A stretch of 64,000 nt of DNA from JBBQVZ01 sp963695975 (lineage in GTDB: Bacteria > Actinomycetota > UBA4738 > HRBIN12), in contig CAVOIB010000006.1 in NCBI GenBank assembly GCA_963695975.1, positions 23,369 through 87,368 on the forward strand. The letters are read 5' to 3'. The translations under genes were made by a program, and so were the position numbers. The notes under the pieces are model-generated. The model did not search any database and was not told the origin of the DNA. It worked only from the letters and a program-made list of their open reading frames with translations. Of the stretch, positions 32,977 through 41,630 are shown piece after piece (position 1 is the first letter of the stretch; each line of letters starts with the position of its first letter).

Positions 32977-34110
32977 GTGAGCGAGATCACGGACGTCCTC
33001 GAGGCGATCGAGTCCCTCTCGGCGAAGGGCGAGAAGATGGCGCTCGCCACCATCGTCGCGGTCCGCGGATCGACCTACCGGCGGCCCGGCGCTCGACTGC
33101 TGGTGCCGGAGGACGGAGCTCCGGTCGGCAATATCTCGGGCGGCTGTCTGGAGGGCGACGTCGCCGACATGGCGCGGATCGTCATGGAGGAGGGCCGCGC
33201 GCGGCTCGCGGGATGGGACCTGACGGCCGACGACGACGAGGTCTGGGGTCTTGGCCTCGGCTGCAACGGCGCGATCGAGGTGTTCATCGAGCCGGCCGAG
33301 CGAGCCGCCGACGTGGCGGGCGCACTGCGGATGGCCCTGGAGGAAGAACGGCCGATCAGCGTCGTGACCGTGTTGGAGTCGATGCTCGACGCCGTGCCCT
33401 CCGGCGCCCGGATCGTGGTGAAACCCGACGGCACGAGCGAGGGTTCGCTCGGGGACGCGGATCTCGACCGAGCGGCCATCGAGGCGGCGACCGAGCAGCT
33501 CGCGGCGCAGACGTCGGAGATCCGCGTTCTCCCCGGCGACATCCGCGCGTTCGTCGAGGTGCTGGAGCCCCCCCTCCGCCTGTTGATCTGCGGAGCGGGA
33601 CACGACGCGATCCCGCTGGTAAAGGCCGCGTCGATCCTCGGCTGGAACGCGATCGTCGTCGACGACCGTCCTGGCTTCCTCACGGCCGAGCGCTATCCGG
33701 GCGCAGCGGGATTCGTTCCCGTCGAACGTCCGGCGGATGCCGCGAAGATCGCCATCGCGGACGAGCGCACGTTCGTCACCGTGATGACCCATAACTTCCT
33801 GCGGGACAAGGAGTACCTACGGTCGTTCCTGGGATCGCCCGCCACGTACATCGGGATGCTCGGACCCGCCGCCCGAACGCAACGCCTCCTGATGGAGCTG
33901 GCCGAGGAGGGGGTGATCATCTCCGATGACGACCGAGCCAGGATCCACGGCCCGGCGGGACTCGACCTCGGGAGCGAAGGACCGGAGGAGATCGCCGGGT
34001 CGATCGTGTCCGAGATCGTCGCGGTCCGCCGAGGACGCGCGGGTGGATTCCTCAAGGAGCGCCCCGGGCCGATCCACGACCGGCCCCGCCCGGGCGCCGA
34101 GGCCCGCTGA
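32977..34110 (+). CDS. XdhC/CoxI-family Mo-cofactor chaperone
   Basis: The 377-residue protein has an N-terminal XdhC_CoxI domain (TIVAVRGSTYRRPGARLLV, then GNISGGCLEGDV) and a C-terminal Rossmann domain (RLLICGAGHDAIPLVKAASI, then FLGSPATYIGMLGPA). Such proteins bind molybdopterin cytosine dinucleotide, help sulfurate the Mo and load it into the large subunit. The start is GTG 32977. It is encoded directly upstream of the form I genes and diverges from the second pilin-like gene. It could serve both enzymes. Confidence 0.88.
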   Translation: MSEITDVLEAIESLSAKGEKMALATIVAVRGSTYRRPGARLLVPEDGAPVGNISGGCLEGDVADMARIVMEEGRARLAGWDLTADDDEVWGLGLGCNGAIEVFIEPAERAADVAGALRMALEEERPISVVTVLESMLDAVPSGARIVVKPDGTSEGSLGDADLDRAAIEAATEQLAAQTSEIRVLPGDIRAFVEVLEPPLRLLICGAGHDAIPLVKAASILGWNAIVVDDRPGFLTAERYPGAAGFVPVERPADAAKIAIADERTFVTVMTHNFLRDKEYLRSFLGSPATYIGMLGPAARTQRLLMELAEEGVIISDDDRARIHGPAGLDLGSEGPEEIAGSIVSEIVAVRRGRAGGFLKERPGPIHDRPRPGAEAR

Positions 34111-34125
34111 ACCTACATCGGTACC

Positions 34126-34191
34126 TGTCCGTACATCTGTCAGGTTGCCGGTTGCAGCCACGCGTGCGATAAACAGATGTCCGCCCGGACA
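34126..34191 (+). promoter_or_regulatory. Probable promoter and operator of coxMSL
   Basis: TTGCCG (34145-34150) and GATAAA (34168-34173) are spaced by 17 bp and could be the -35 and -10 boxes of the form I operon. They are bracketed by inverted ACATCTGT (34133-34140) and ACAGATGT (34173-34180), which extend outward as CTGTCC and GGACAG. This places operator halves on both sides of the promoter. The RBS GGAAGGAG is further down, before ATG 34235. Confidence 0.5.
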
Positions 34192-34234
34192 GCGGGCGAA
34201 GGTTACCGCGCCAGTTGGAAGGAGATGCGCACCG

Positions 34235-35104
34235 ATGTTGCCCTCTCGCTTCGATTATCACCGGCCCGCGACGCTGGAAGAAGCCCTCGATCTTCTCGCC
34301 ACCCACGGCGAGGACGCGAAGGTGCTCGCCGGCGGCCAGAGCCTGATCCCCATGATGAAGCTGCGGTTCGCGTCGCCGGCCCACCTGATCGACGTGAACC
34401 GGATCGCGGGTCTGGACGGCATCTCTGACGGCGACGGCGGCCTGAAGGTCGGCGCGCTCGTGCGGCATAACCAGTTGGTGGCCTCCGACGTGGTGAGTGC
34501 CCGGTACCCCACGATCGCCTCCGCCGCGCCGCAGATCGCCGACCCGCTCGTGCGCAACCTGGGCACGATCGGCGGCTCGCTCTCCCACGCCGACCCCTCC
34601 GGCGACCTCGGCTCGGTGATGCTCGCGCTCGGTGCGAGCGTCGTGCTGACGAGCGCGAACGGCGAACGAGAGGTCCCGATCGGCGAGTTCCTGGTCGACA
34701 CGTTCCAGACGTCGATCGCGCCCGGCGAGATGCTCACCGAGGTCCACGTCCCGGCTCCGGGCGCCCGTTCGGGCGGCACCTACCTGAAGCTCGAGCGCAA
34801 GGTTGGCGACTACGCCACCGTGGCGGCCGCGGTCTTCTTGTCGATGAGCAACGGATCGATCGGCGCGGCGGGTCTAGCGCTCACCTCCGTGGGGCTCACG
34901 AACATCAAGGCGACGGCGGCCGAGGCAGCGCTCGTGGGCCAGGCGCCGAGCGAGGCCACGTTCGCCGAGGCGGCGCGTCTCGCCGCCGAGGCCTCCAGTC
35001 CGGTCACCGACGTCCGCGGGAGCGCGGACTACAAACGCCACATGGTCGACGTGTACGTTCGGCGCGGACTCGCGACCGCCGCCGAGATGGCCGGCGCGGC
35101 CTGA
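34235..35104 (+). CDS. coxM: Form I CO dehydrogenase FAD subunit CoxM
   Basis: The 289-residue medium subunit binds FAD through AKVLAGGQSLIPMMKLRFA (about residues 28-46) and GTIGGSLSHADPSGDL (about 110-125). It passes electrons from CoxS to the quinone pool in aerobic CO oxidation. It is first in the M-S-L order, 20 nt before coxS, as in characterised form I operons. The start ATG 34235 has GGAAGGAG behind it. The frame extends further upstream into the xdhC region, but that part is shadow. Confidence 0.93.
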   Translation: MLPSRFDYHRPATLEEALDLLATHGEDAKVLAGGQSLIPMMKLRFASPAHLIDVNRIAGLDGISDGDGGLKVGALVRHNQLVASDVVSARYPTIASAAPQIADPLVRNLGTIGGSLSHADPSGDLGSVMLALGASVVLTSANGEREVPIGEFLVDTFQTSIAPGEMLTEVHVPAPGARSGGTYLKLERKVGDYATVAAAVFLSMSNGSIGAAGLALTSVGLTNIKATAAEAALVGQAPSEATFAEAARLAAEASSPVTDVRGSADYKRHMVDVYVRRGLATAAEMAGAA

Positions 35105-35124
35105 CCCGAGAGGAGACGCCAACG

Positions 35125-35610
35125 ATGGAAGTCACGGTCAACGTCAACGGAAGTGAGCGGACGGCCGACGTCGAACCCCGCCGGCTGCTCGTCCACCTCA
35201 TCCGCGAAGACTTCGAGCTCACCGGCACGCACATCGGCTGCGACACGACGAGCTGCGGCGCGTGCACGGTTCTGCTCGACGGAACGCCGGTGAAGTCGTG
35301 CACGGTGTTCGGCGTCCAGGCCGACGGCCGCTCGGTCACGACCGTCGAGGGCCTGGCGACCGCGGCCGGGCTCAACCCGATCCAGGCCGCGTTCAAAGAA
35401 GAGCACGGCCTGCAATGCGGGTTCTGCACCCCCGGGATGATGCTCGTCGGATCCGCGCTCATCGCGGACAACCCCGACCCTACCGACGACGACGTCCGAT
35501 GGGCGATCTCGGGGCAGATCTGCCGGTGCACCGGCTACATGAACATCGTGAAGGCGATCCAGGCCGCGGCGAGGGCGAAGGCCGAAGCCTCCGCGCCCGC
35601 CAACGCCTGA
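35125..35610 (+). CDS. coxS: Form I CO dehydrogenase 2Fe-2S subunit CoxS
   Basis: The 161-residue subunit carries two 2Fe-2S clusters: GCDTTSCGACTVLLDG with a later KSC for the distal cluster, and CGFCTPGMM plus CRCTGYMNIV for the proximal one. It connects the Mo site of CoxL to the FAD of CoxM. It sits between coxM and coxL with short gaps, and GAGAGGAG stands upstream of the ATG. The small extension at the C-terminus is Ala/Lys-rich. Confidence 0.93.
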   Translation: MEVTVNVNGSERTADVEPRRLLVHLIREDFELTGTHIGCDTTSCGACTVLLDGTPVKSCTVFGVQADGRSVTTVEGLATAAGLNPIQAAFKEEHGLQCGFCTPGMMLVGSALIADNPDPTDDDVRWAISGQICRCTGYMNIVKAIQAAARAKAEASAPANA

Positions 35611-35630
35611 GCGGAAGGAGCTCGACGAAG

Positions 35631-37988
35631 ATGGTAGACACCGAAGAGATCCGCGGGATCGGACACAGCGTCCGTCGCGTCGAGGACGACCGGTTCATCC
35701 GCGGCGTAGGCAACTACATCGACGACATCCACCTGCCCGGGATGCTTCACATGGCCATCCTGCGGAGTCCCTACGCGCACGCGAACCTGAAGAGCGTCGA
35801 CGGTTCGAAGGCGCAGGCGCTCGACGGTGTGATCGCGGTCGTGACGGGCGAGCTGATGGCGCAACACGGCCTGGCGTGGATGCCGACGCTCTCGGGCGAC
35901 ACGGAGGCGGTCCTCGCGACCGACAAGGTGCGCTTCCAGGGGCAAGAGGTCGCCGCCGTGATCGCGACCGACCCGTACATCGCGAAGGACGCCCTCGAGC
36001 TGATCGAGGTCGACTACGAGCCGCTGGATCCGGTCACCACCCCGCAGCAGGCGCTACGGGCCGACGCCCCGGTGATCCGCACCGACAAGGAAGGCCAGAC
36101 GAACAACCACATCTACGACTGGGAGACGGGCGACAAAGAGGCGACCGACGCGGCGTTCGCCGCGGCCGACGTCGTGGTCTCGCTCGACACGTTCTACCCG
36201 CGGTGCCACCCAGCCCCGCTGGAAACCTGCGGCTGCGTCGCCGACATCAACCCCGCCACGGGTCAGGCGACGATCTACATGACGTCGCAGGCACCGCACC
36301 TCATCCGAACGGTGTTCGCGCTCGTCGCCGGACTTCCTGAGGAGAAGATCCGGATCATCTCGCCAGACATCGGGGGCGGCTTCGGGAACAAGGTGCCGGT
36401 CTACCCGGGATACGTGGTCGCCACGGCGGCGTCGCTCCTGCTCGGACACCCCGTGAAATGGATCGAGGACCGCTCGGAGAACCTCATCTCGACCGGGTTC
36501 GCGCGCGACTATCACATGTCGGGTTCCCTGGCGTTGAAGAAGGACGGGACCATGCTCGGCTTGCGGGCGTCGCTTCTGGCCGACGAGGGCGCGTTCTACG
36601 CCGACGCGCAGCCGTCCAAGTTCAAGGTGGGGCTGTTCCACATCGTGAGCGGGTCCTACGACCTGCCGGCGACCCACGTCACGGCCGAGGGCGCGTACAC
36701 GAACAAGGCCCCGGGGGGCGTCGCCTACCGTTGCTCGTTCCGGGTGACGGAGGCCTCGTACCTGATCGAGCGTCTGGTGTCGAACGCCGCCTACGAGCTG
36801 GGGATGGATCCGGTGGAACTCCGGAAGAAGAACTTCATCCAGAAGGACCAGTTCCCGTACACGTCGTCGACGGGATTCGTCTACGACAGCGGCGACTATC
36901 AGGGGGCCATGGACAAGGCGCTCGAAATGATCGGGTACGACGACCTGCGCAAGGAACAGGCGGAGGCGCGCGCCCAAGGCAGGCTGTACGGCATCGGCGT
37001 CGCGTCGTTCACCGAGGTCGTCGGGGCCGGCCCCGCGAAGGACTACGACATCATCGGTGTGAAGATGAACGACGGCGCCGAGCTTCGCATCCATCCGACC
37101 GGCAAGGCGATCCTCAAGATCAGCTGCCAGACGCAAGGTCAGGGGCACGAGACCACGTTCGCCCAGATCGTGGCCGGCGAGCTTGGCATCCAGCCTGAGG
37201 ACATCAAGGTGATGCACGGCGACACGGACAACACGCCGTACGGTCTCGGCACGTACGCCTCACGCTCCACGCCGACGTCGGGCGCCGCCACGGCCATGGT
37301 CGCCCGTCGCGTCCGCGAGAAGGCGATGAAACTCGCCGCGCACCTGCTCGAGGTCGCGGAGGAGGACGTCGAGTACGCCGATGGCAAGTTCTCCGTGAAG
37401 GGCGCGCCGGATCAGGTGAAGACGATCCAGGACGTGGCGTTCGCCGCCTACACCAACTTCCCCGAGGGCATGGAGGCCGGCCTGGAGGGCAACTACTACT
37501 ACAACCCGCCGAACCTGACGTTCCCGTTCGGGACGTACGTCGTCGCGGTCGAAGTTGACCCAGACACCGGCGTGTGGAAGGTACGGCGGATGGTCGCGGT
37601 CGACGACTGTGGGGTGCGGATCAACCCGATGATCGTTGAGGGCCAGATCCAGGGCGGGCTCACCGAGGGGTACGCGATCGCCGCGATGGAGCTGATCACG
37701 TTCGACGAGGTCGGCAACGCGATCGGCACGAACTTCACGGACTACCTGATCCCGACCGCGTGGGAGACGCCGAAGTTCGAGCTGGGCGAGACCGTCACGC
37801 CGTCCCCGCACCACCCGATCGGCGCGAAGGGCGTCGGCGAGTCGGCCACCGTCGGCTCCCCCGCCGCGTACGTGAACGCCGTGATCGACGCGCTCTGGCC
37901 CGATGGTGTGAAGAACATCGACATGCCGGTCACCTCGGCGAAGGTGTGGGAGGCATTGGAGGCCGCGAAGGCGGGCTCCTCGGCGTGA
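35631..37988 (+). CDS. coxL: Form I CO dehydrogenase large subunit CoxL
   Basis: The 785-residue Mo-Cu subunit oxidises CO to CO2. The active-site loop reads AYRCSFR (residues 365-371), whose Cys368 corresponds to the Cu-ligand Cys of characterised form I enzymes. The catalytic Glu is in GAKGVGES near the C-terminus, and IGGGFGNK is a molybdopterin-binding stretch. ATG 35631 has AAGGAG ahead of it. The frame extends up to 35262, but that part is a shadow of coxS. The stop overlaps the GTG of the following XdhC-YHS gene. This is the strongest functional call in the window: the organism should use trace CO as an energy source. Confidence 0.95.
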   Translation: MVDTEEIRGIGHSVRRVEDDRFIRGVGNYIDDIHLPGMLHMAILRSPYAHANLKSVDGSKAQALDGVIAVVTGELMAQHGLAWMPTLSGDTEAVLATDKVRFQGQEVAAVIATDPYIAKDALELIEVDYEPLDPVTTPQQALRADAPVIRTDKEGQTNNHIYDWETGDKEATDAAFAAADVVVSLDTFYPRCHPAPLETCGCVADINPATGQATIYMTSQAPHLIRTVFALVAGLPEEKIRIISPDIGGGFGNKVPVYPGYVVATAASLLLGHPVKWIEDRSENLISTGFARDYHMSGSLALKKDGTMLGLRASLLADEGAFYADAQPSKFKVGLFHIVSGSYDLPATHVTAEGAYTNKAPGGVAYRCSFRVTEASYLIERLVSNAAYELGMDPVELRKKNFIQKDQFPYTSSTGFVYDSGDYQGAMDKALEMIGYDDLRKEQAEARAQGRLYGIGVASFTEVVGAGPAKDYDIIGVKMNDGAELRIHPTGKAILKISCQTQGQGHETTFAQIVAGELGIQPEDIKVMHGDTDNTPYGLGTYASRSTPTSGAATAMVARRVREKAMKLAAHLLEVAEEDVEYADGKFSVKGAPDQVKTIQDVAFAAYTNFPEGMEAGLEGNYYYNPPNLTFPFGTYVVAVEVDPDTGVWKVRRMVAVDDCGVRINPMIVEGQIQGGLTEGYAIAAMELITFDEVGNAIGTNFTDYLIPTAWETPKFELGETVTPSPHHPIGAKGVGESATVGSPAAYVNAVIDALWPDGVKNIDMPVTSAKVWEALEAAKAGSSA

Positions 37989-38911
37989 AGCCGGACGTCC
38001 TTGCGCTCGCGGCGGAGCTGTCGGGGCGAGGCGAGCCGTTCGTGCTGGCCACCGTCGTGTGGCGGCGCGCGCCTTCGTCGGGTAAGGAGGGCGCGACCGC
38101 ACTGATCACGCCCGACCGGCGCGTGCGCGGATGGCTCGGCGGGGCGTGTGCCGAGCCGACCGTGGTGCGGGAGGCGCTTCGCGCGTTGGAGGAGGGCTCG
38201 CCACGTCTGCTCTTCCTCGGTTCGCCGGAGGAACTGGAGGGCCGTGCTCGTGACGGCGTCGTCACGGTCCCGATCGCGTGTCAGAGCGAAGGCGCACTGG
38301 AGGTCTACGTGGAACCGGTCCTGCCGCAACCGCAGCTCGTGGCCATCGGACGTTCGCCCGCCGCCGCAGCGCTTGCGGCGCTGGCGACCGGCTTGGGCTG
38401 GCGCAGCGTCCTGATCGAAGACAGCGGAGAGCTGGACGCCGACGTAGACGAACGCTCGTACGTCGTCGTGGCGACACAGGGGCACTTCGATGAGGACGCA
38501 TTGGAGCACGCGCTCACGACGCCTGCGGCCTACGTCGGGCTGGTCGCGTCGCGCAAGCGGGCTCAGGCGGTGCTCGGGTACCTGCGGGACCGGGGCGTTT
38601 CCGACGATGCGCTCGCACGTGTGCACGCGCCCGCCGGGTTGGATCTCGGACACGTGGCCACCGATGAGATCGCGGTCGCGATCATGGCCGAGATCGTGCA
38701 GCTCCGAGCGGCCGGAGCGTTGGAGCCGGGAGCGGTCACGGAGGCGCCAGCTCGACACGAGGAGATCGATCCGGTCTGCGGCATGACCGTCGACGTGGCC
38801 GACGCGCGTTTCCGGACGGTGCACGACGGACAGACCTACTACTTCTGCTCAGCGGGATGCCTGGCATCGTTCACGAAGGACCCGGCCTCGTACCTGACGG
38901 TCGCTCCGTGA
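37985..38911 (+). CDS. XdhC-like Rossmann protein fused to a YHS domain
   Basis: The 308-residue protein has an XdhC_CoxI segment at the N-terminus (FVLATVVWRRAPSSGKEG, GGACAEPTVV), a Rossmann half (QPQLVAIGRSPAAAALAALA, TTPAAYVGLVASRKRA), then a C-terminal YHS domain of about 45 residues (DPVCGMTVDVADARF, then YYFCSAGCLASF). YHS domains bind copper or other thiophilic metals. This domain could deliver Cu to the Mo-Cu centre of CoxL; that is inference. The GTG start overlaps the coxL stop (GTGA). Confidence 0.85.
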   Translation: MKPDVLALAAELSGRGEPFVLATVVWRRAPSSGKEGATALITPDRRVRGWLGGACAEPTVVREALRALEEGSPRLLFLGSPEELEGRARDGVVTVPIACQSEGALEVYVEPVLPQPQLVAIGRSPAAAALAALATGLGWRSVLIEDSGELDADVDERSYVVVATQGHFDEDALEHALTTPAAYVGLVASRKRAQAVLGYLRDRGVSDDALARVHAPAGLDLGHVATDEIAVAIMAEIVQLRAAGALEPGAVTEAPARHEEIDPVCGMTVDVADARFRTVHDGQTYYFCSAGCLASFTKDPASYLTVAP

Positions 38912-38933
38912 CGGCGCCGGTAGGCTGACCGTC

Positions 38934-39536
38934 ATGCTGATCGAGAACGCGTTCACCGTGAAGGCGCCGGTTGACCTGCTCTGGAACTACCTGCTCGCCG
39001 TCGAGAAGATCGCGCCGTGTATGCCGGGCGCCGAGCTGACCGAGGTCATCGACGATCGCAACTGGAAGGGCAAGCTCAACGCGAAGTTCGGCCCGGTGAG
39101 CCTGTCGTTCGCCGGGACGGTGTTCATGGAAGAACGCGACGACGCGCTACATCGGGTTGCGCTGACGGCCAAAGGCATGGAGGCCAAGGGCAAAGGCGCT
39201 GCGAACGCGAAGGTGACGTCCTGGCTCGAGCCGGGTCCGAGCGAGGACACGACCACGGTGAAGATGTCGGCCGACATCACGCTCACCGGCGCCGCGGCGC
39301 AGCTCTCGCGGGGCTTGCTTCCCGAGATCACCAAGAAGCTCACGCAACAGTTCGCCGATTGCCTGGAAGCCTCGATGACGGCCGAGGGCGCGGAGGCCGC
39401 CGGTGCGGTTGCAGGACAGGCGGCTCGTCCGACGGCAGCCAAGCCGGTAGGCGGGATCGGGCTCGGGATCTCCGCGATCTGGTCGATGATCTCCGGCTTC
39501 TTCCGCAGACTGTTCGGGCTGAAGGCCAAGTCCTGA
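38934..39536 (+). CDS. coxG: CoxG, SRPBCC-type CO dehydrogenase recruitment protein
   Basis: The 200-residue protein has a START/SRPBCC-type CoxG domain (FTVKAPVDLLWNYLLAVEK at the N-terminus, GKLNAKFGPVSLSFAGTV) and a C-terminal hydrophobic tail (GIGLGISAIWSMISGFFRRL). CoxG helps dock the CO dehydrogenase complex to the membrane and its quinone acceptor in characterised systems. It is followed by the MobA-like gene in the same operon, with an 11-nt gap. Confidence 0.9.
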   Translation: MLIENAFTVKAPVDLLWNYLLAVEKIAPCMPGAELTEVIDDRNWKGKLNAKFGPVSLSFAGTVFMEERDDALHRVALTAKGMEAKGKGAANAKVTSWLEPGPSEDTTTVKMSADITLTGAAAQLSRGLLPEITKKLTQQFADCLEASMTAEGAEAAGAVAGQAARPTAAKPVGGIGLGISAIWSMISGFFRRLFGLKAKS

Positions 39537-39546
39537 GGCGACGCAA

Positions 39547-40116
39547 GTGATCTCGGGTGTCGTCCTGGCGGCCGGCACCGGGACACGGTTCGGAGCGACG
39601 AAGCAGTTGGTCGTTGTCGATGGCAAACCCCTCGCGCAGCACGCGATCGACGCGTTGGTGGACGCCGAGGTGGACGAACTGATCGTGGTGACCGGCCACG
39701 ACGCCGTCCGAGTGGCATCGGGACTCGCGCTCCCGCCCGACGCGCGCGTGGTCTACAACGCCGCGTACCGCGAGGGACAGTCGACGTCGCTCGGCGCGGC
39801 GCTGCACGCGCTCGGCGACGAGAGCGAAGCCACGGTCGTGCTGATGGCCGACCAGCCGGGCGTCACGGCCGAGGTCGTCCGCGCGCTGGTCACTCGCTTC
39901 CGCGCGACCCGCAAACAGATCGTGCGCGCGATGTATCGAGACGGCCCAGGTCCGACGCTGCTGTCACGCGAGATCTACGCCGAGGCAGGGCATCTACACG
40001 GAGACGTCGGAGCCCGGGTGTTGATCGCATCCAATCCCGAATGGGTGGAGGACGTCGCGATCGACACGCCAGCGCCCCACGACATCGACACTCCGGAAGA
40101 TCTCGAGCGTCCGTAG
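39547..40116 (+). CDS. MobA/MocA-like molybdenum cofactor nucleotidyltransferase
   Basis: The 189-residue protein has the NTP-transferase signature LAAGTGTRFGATKQLVVVDG at the N-terminus, with the loop and Lys typical of MobA, and MADQPG for metal binding. In molybdenum hydroxylase operons this enzyme adds CMP to molybdopterin (MocA activity) to give the MCD cofactor used by CoxL. The start is GTG 39547. Placement at the end of the cox operon supports the MocA-type reaction, but GMP or glycosyl-1-phosphate use cannot be excluded. Confidence 0.85.
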   Translation: MISGVVLAAGTGTRFGATKQLVVVDGKPLAQHAIDALVDAEVDELIVVTGHDAVRVASGLALPPDARVVYNAAYREGQSTSLGAALHALGDESEATVVLMADQPGVTAEVVRALVTRFRATRKQIVRAMYRDGPGPTLLSREIYAEAGHLHGDVGARVLIASNPEWVEDVAIDTPAPHDIDTPEDLERP

Positions 40117-40144
40117 ATCCACCGAGGACGTCGTCTCCGTCAGC

Positions 40145-40375
40145 ATGATCTACCCGCAGGTCCTCCCTCGGTTCCTCGACGACACGCTCGCCGCGTTCCA
40201 GCGAGCGAGCGATCTCCTCACCGAGGCCGGGGGCAAGCACTACATCGCCGACTGGCTAGGTGACATGCGCCAGGAGGACTGTCGCCGGCACTTCGGATCC
40301 CACTACGACCGGTGGGTGGAGTCGAAGCAGATGTTCGATCCTGTCGGTGTCTTCTGCTCGCTCTTACTGTCCTGA
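40145..40375 (+). pseudogene. C-terminal fragment of an FAD-linked oxidase
   Basis: The 76-residue frame starts MIYPQVLPRFLDDTLAAFQR and ends SKQMFDPVGVFCSLLLS. It matches the C-terminal region of PCMH-type FAD oxidases such as cytokinin dehydrogenase (YGxxYDRW then KxxFDPxGVF). The FAD-binding part is absent from the window, so it is probably a relic. It lies just after the mobA-like gene and converges on a GNAT gene. Confidence 0.6.
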
Positions 40376-40804
40376 TCCATCACCCTCCCGAGGGGGGCGA
40401 ACCATCGTCCGGTCGTTCGCGGGCTCGAATCCGAACTTCGCGTAGAGCCCGTGGGCGTCGCGCGTGCCCAGATACCACTGGAGATCGCGATGCTCCGGAT
40501 GCTCGACCGCCTCGCGCACCAGCTCTTCGCCGATCCCCCGGCCGCGATACTCGGTTAGCACGAACACGTCGCCCAGCCAGGCCACGCTTGAGCCATCCGA
40601 GACCACGCGACTGAACCCGACGAGCCGATCGCCGTCGTAGGCCGCAACCACGCGTGCCGACTCGCGAACCAACCGCTCGATCGTCTCGCGCGAACGACCT
40701 GGCACCCAATAGGCCTCTTCGCTCAGGTACCGATACACGGCGTCGACGTCGACACGGTTGCGATCGTCGTCGATCTCGATCCCTTCGGGCAGCGATCGTC
40801 GCAT
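40364..40804 (-). CDS. GNAT family acetyltransferase
   Basis: The 146-residue protein has the GNAT acetyl-CoA loop LTEYRGRGIGEELVREAV at about residue 85 and the C-terminal motif HGLYAKFGFEPAND. N-terminal SEEAYWVPGRSRETIERLVR resembles small acetyltransferases annotated as tyrosine-hydroxylase-neighbour types. The ATG overlaps the upstream nitrilase stop by one base (TGATG). Substrate unknown. Confidence 0.82.
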   Translation of the reverse strand: MRRSLPEGIEIDDDRNRVDVDAVYRYLSEEAYWVPGRSRETIERLVRESARVVAAYDGDRLVGFSRVVSDGSSVAWLGDVFVLTEYRGRGIGEELVREAVEHPEHRDLQWYLGTRDAHGLYAKFGFEPANDRTMVRPPREGDGSGQ

Positions 40805-41619
40805 CAGCAGGTCAGCCCCAGCCGGCGATGTCGGAGTGCGGGCAACACCTGGCGGATCCGCCGCAGCTCCCCCATGTCCAGCTCGGCGAACCACACCCCG
40901 TCGCCCTCTTCGGGTGCACGCACGCTGATCCGTCCCCACGGATCGACGACCATCGAGTTCCCGAACGAGCGCCGGCCCTTTTCCGGCGGACCGAACGTGC
41001 CCCACTGCCCTGTCGCCACGACGTAGCACTGGTTCTCGATCGCCCGAGCGCGCAACAGGATCTCCCAATGGTCCTTGCCGGTCTCGTACTGGAACTGCGC
41101 CGGCACCGCGAGCACCTCGGCGCCGAGCACCATGAGTCCCCGGTACAGCTCGGGGAACCGCAGGTCGTAACAGATCGACAGACCGATCCGCCCGACGTCG
41201 GTCTCGTGCGTAACCAGCTGATCCCCCGGCGTGAACGTTGCCGATTCGCGGAATGGCGGCTGCCCCTGCAGTTCGACGTCGAACAGGTGGATCTTGCGGT
41301 ACCGGGCCACGAGCTCGCCGTCGCGATCGAACAGCGGCGACGTGTTGTAGATGCGGTCGTCGTCACGCTCAAGGACGCTCCCGCCGATGATCCACATCGA
41401 ACGATCACGTGCGATCGTCGACAGCCGTTCCGTGATAGGGCCGGGGATCGACTCCGCAGCTTCGACGCGACCGGCCGCCGTACCGAGGTAGACGAAGGTC
41501 TCGGGTAGGGTCGCGACGTCCGCACCGCCGTCGGCGGCCTCGGTCAGCAGGCGTTCGGCGAGGACGACGTTGGCCTCGACCTCCTCACCCGACCGCATCT
41601 GGCATAGGGCGACCCGCAT
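40804..41619 (-). CDS. Carbon-nitrogen hydrolase (nitrilase superfamily)
   Basis: The 271-residue amidase has the nitrilase Glu-Lys-Cys triad: Glu in ATLPETFVYL, Lys in YRKIHLFDV, Cys in LSICYDLRFPELY. The fold and length match the Nit/omega-amidase branch, which deaminates 2-oxoglutaramate or deaminated glutathione. The specific substrate is not shown. It stands between the LuxR-type regulator gene and the GNAT gene on the same strand; ATG 41619 is 11 nt after the regulator stop, so the three may be cotranscribed. Confidence 0.88.
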   Translation of the reverse strand: MRVALCQMRSGEEVEANVVLAERLLTEAADGGADVATLPETFVYLGTAAGRVEAAESIPGPITERLSTIARDRSMWIIGGSVLERDDDRIYNTSPLFDRDGELVARYRKIHLFDVELQGQPPFRESATFTPGDQLVTHETDVGRIGLSICYDLRFPELYRGLMVLGAEVLAVPAQFQYETGKDHWEILLRARAIENQCYVVATGQWGTFGPPEKGRRSFGNSMVVDPWGRISVRAPEEGDGVWFAELDMGELRRIRQVLPALRHRRLGLTC

Positions 41620-41630
41620 GGTCGCCCAGT

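Noticed and set aside
31241..39536. Xanthine dehydrogenase as the role of the plus-strand MSL genes
   Set aside because: The AYRCSFR loop with Cys, the M-S-L order and the adjacent CoxG gene together identify form I CO dehydrogenase.
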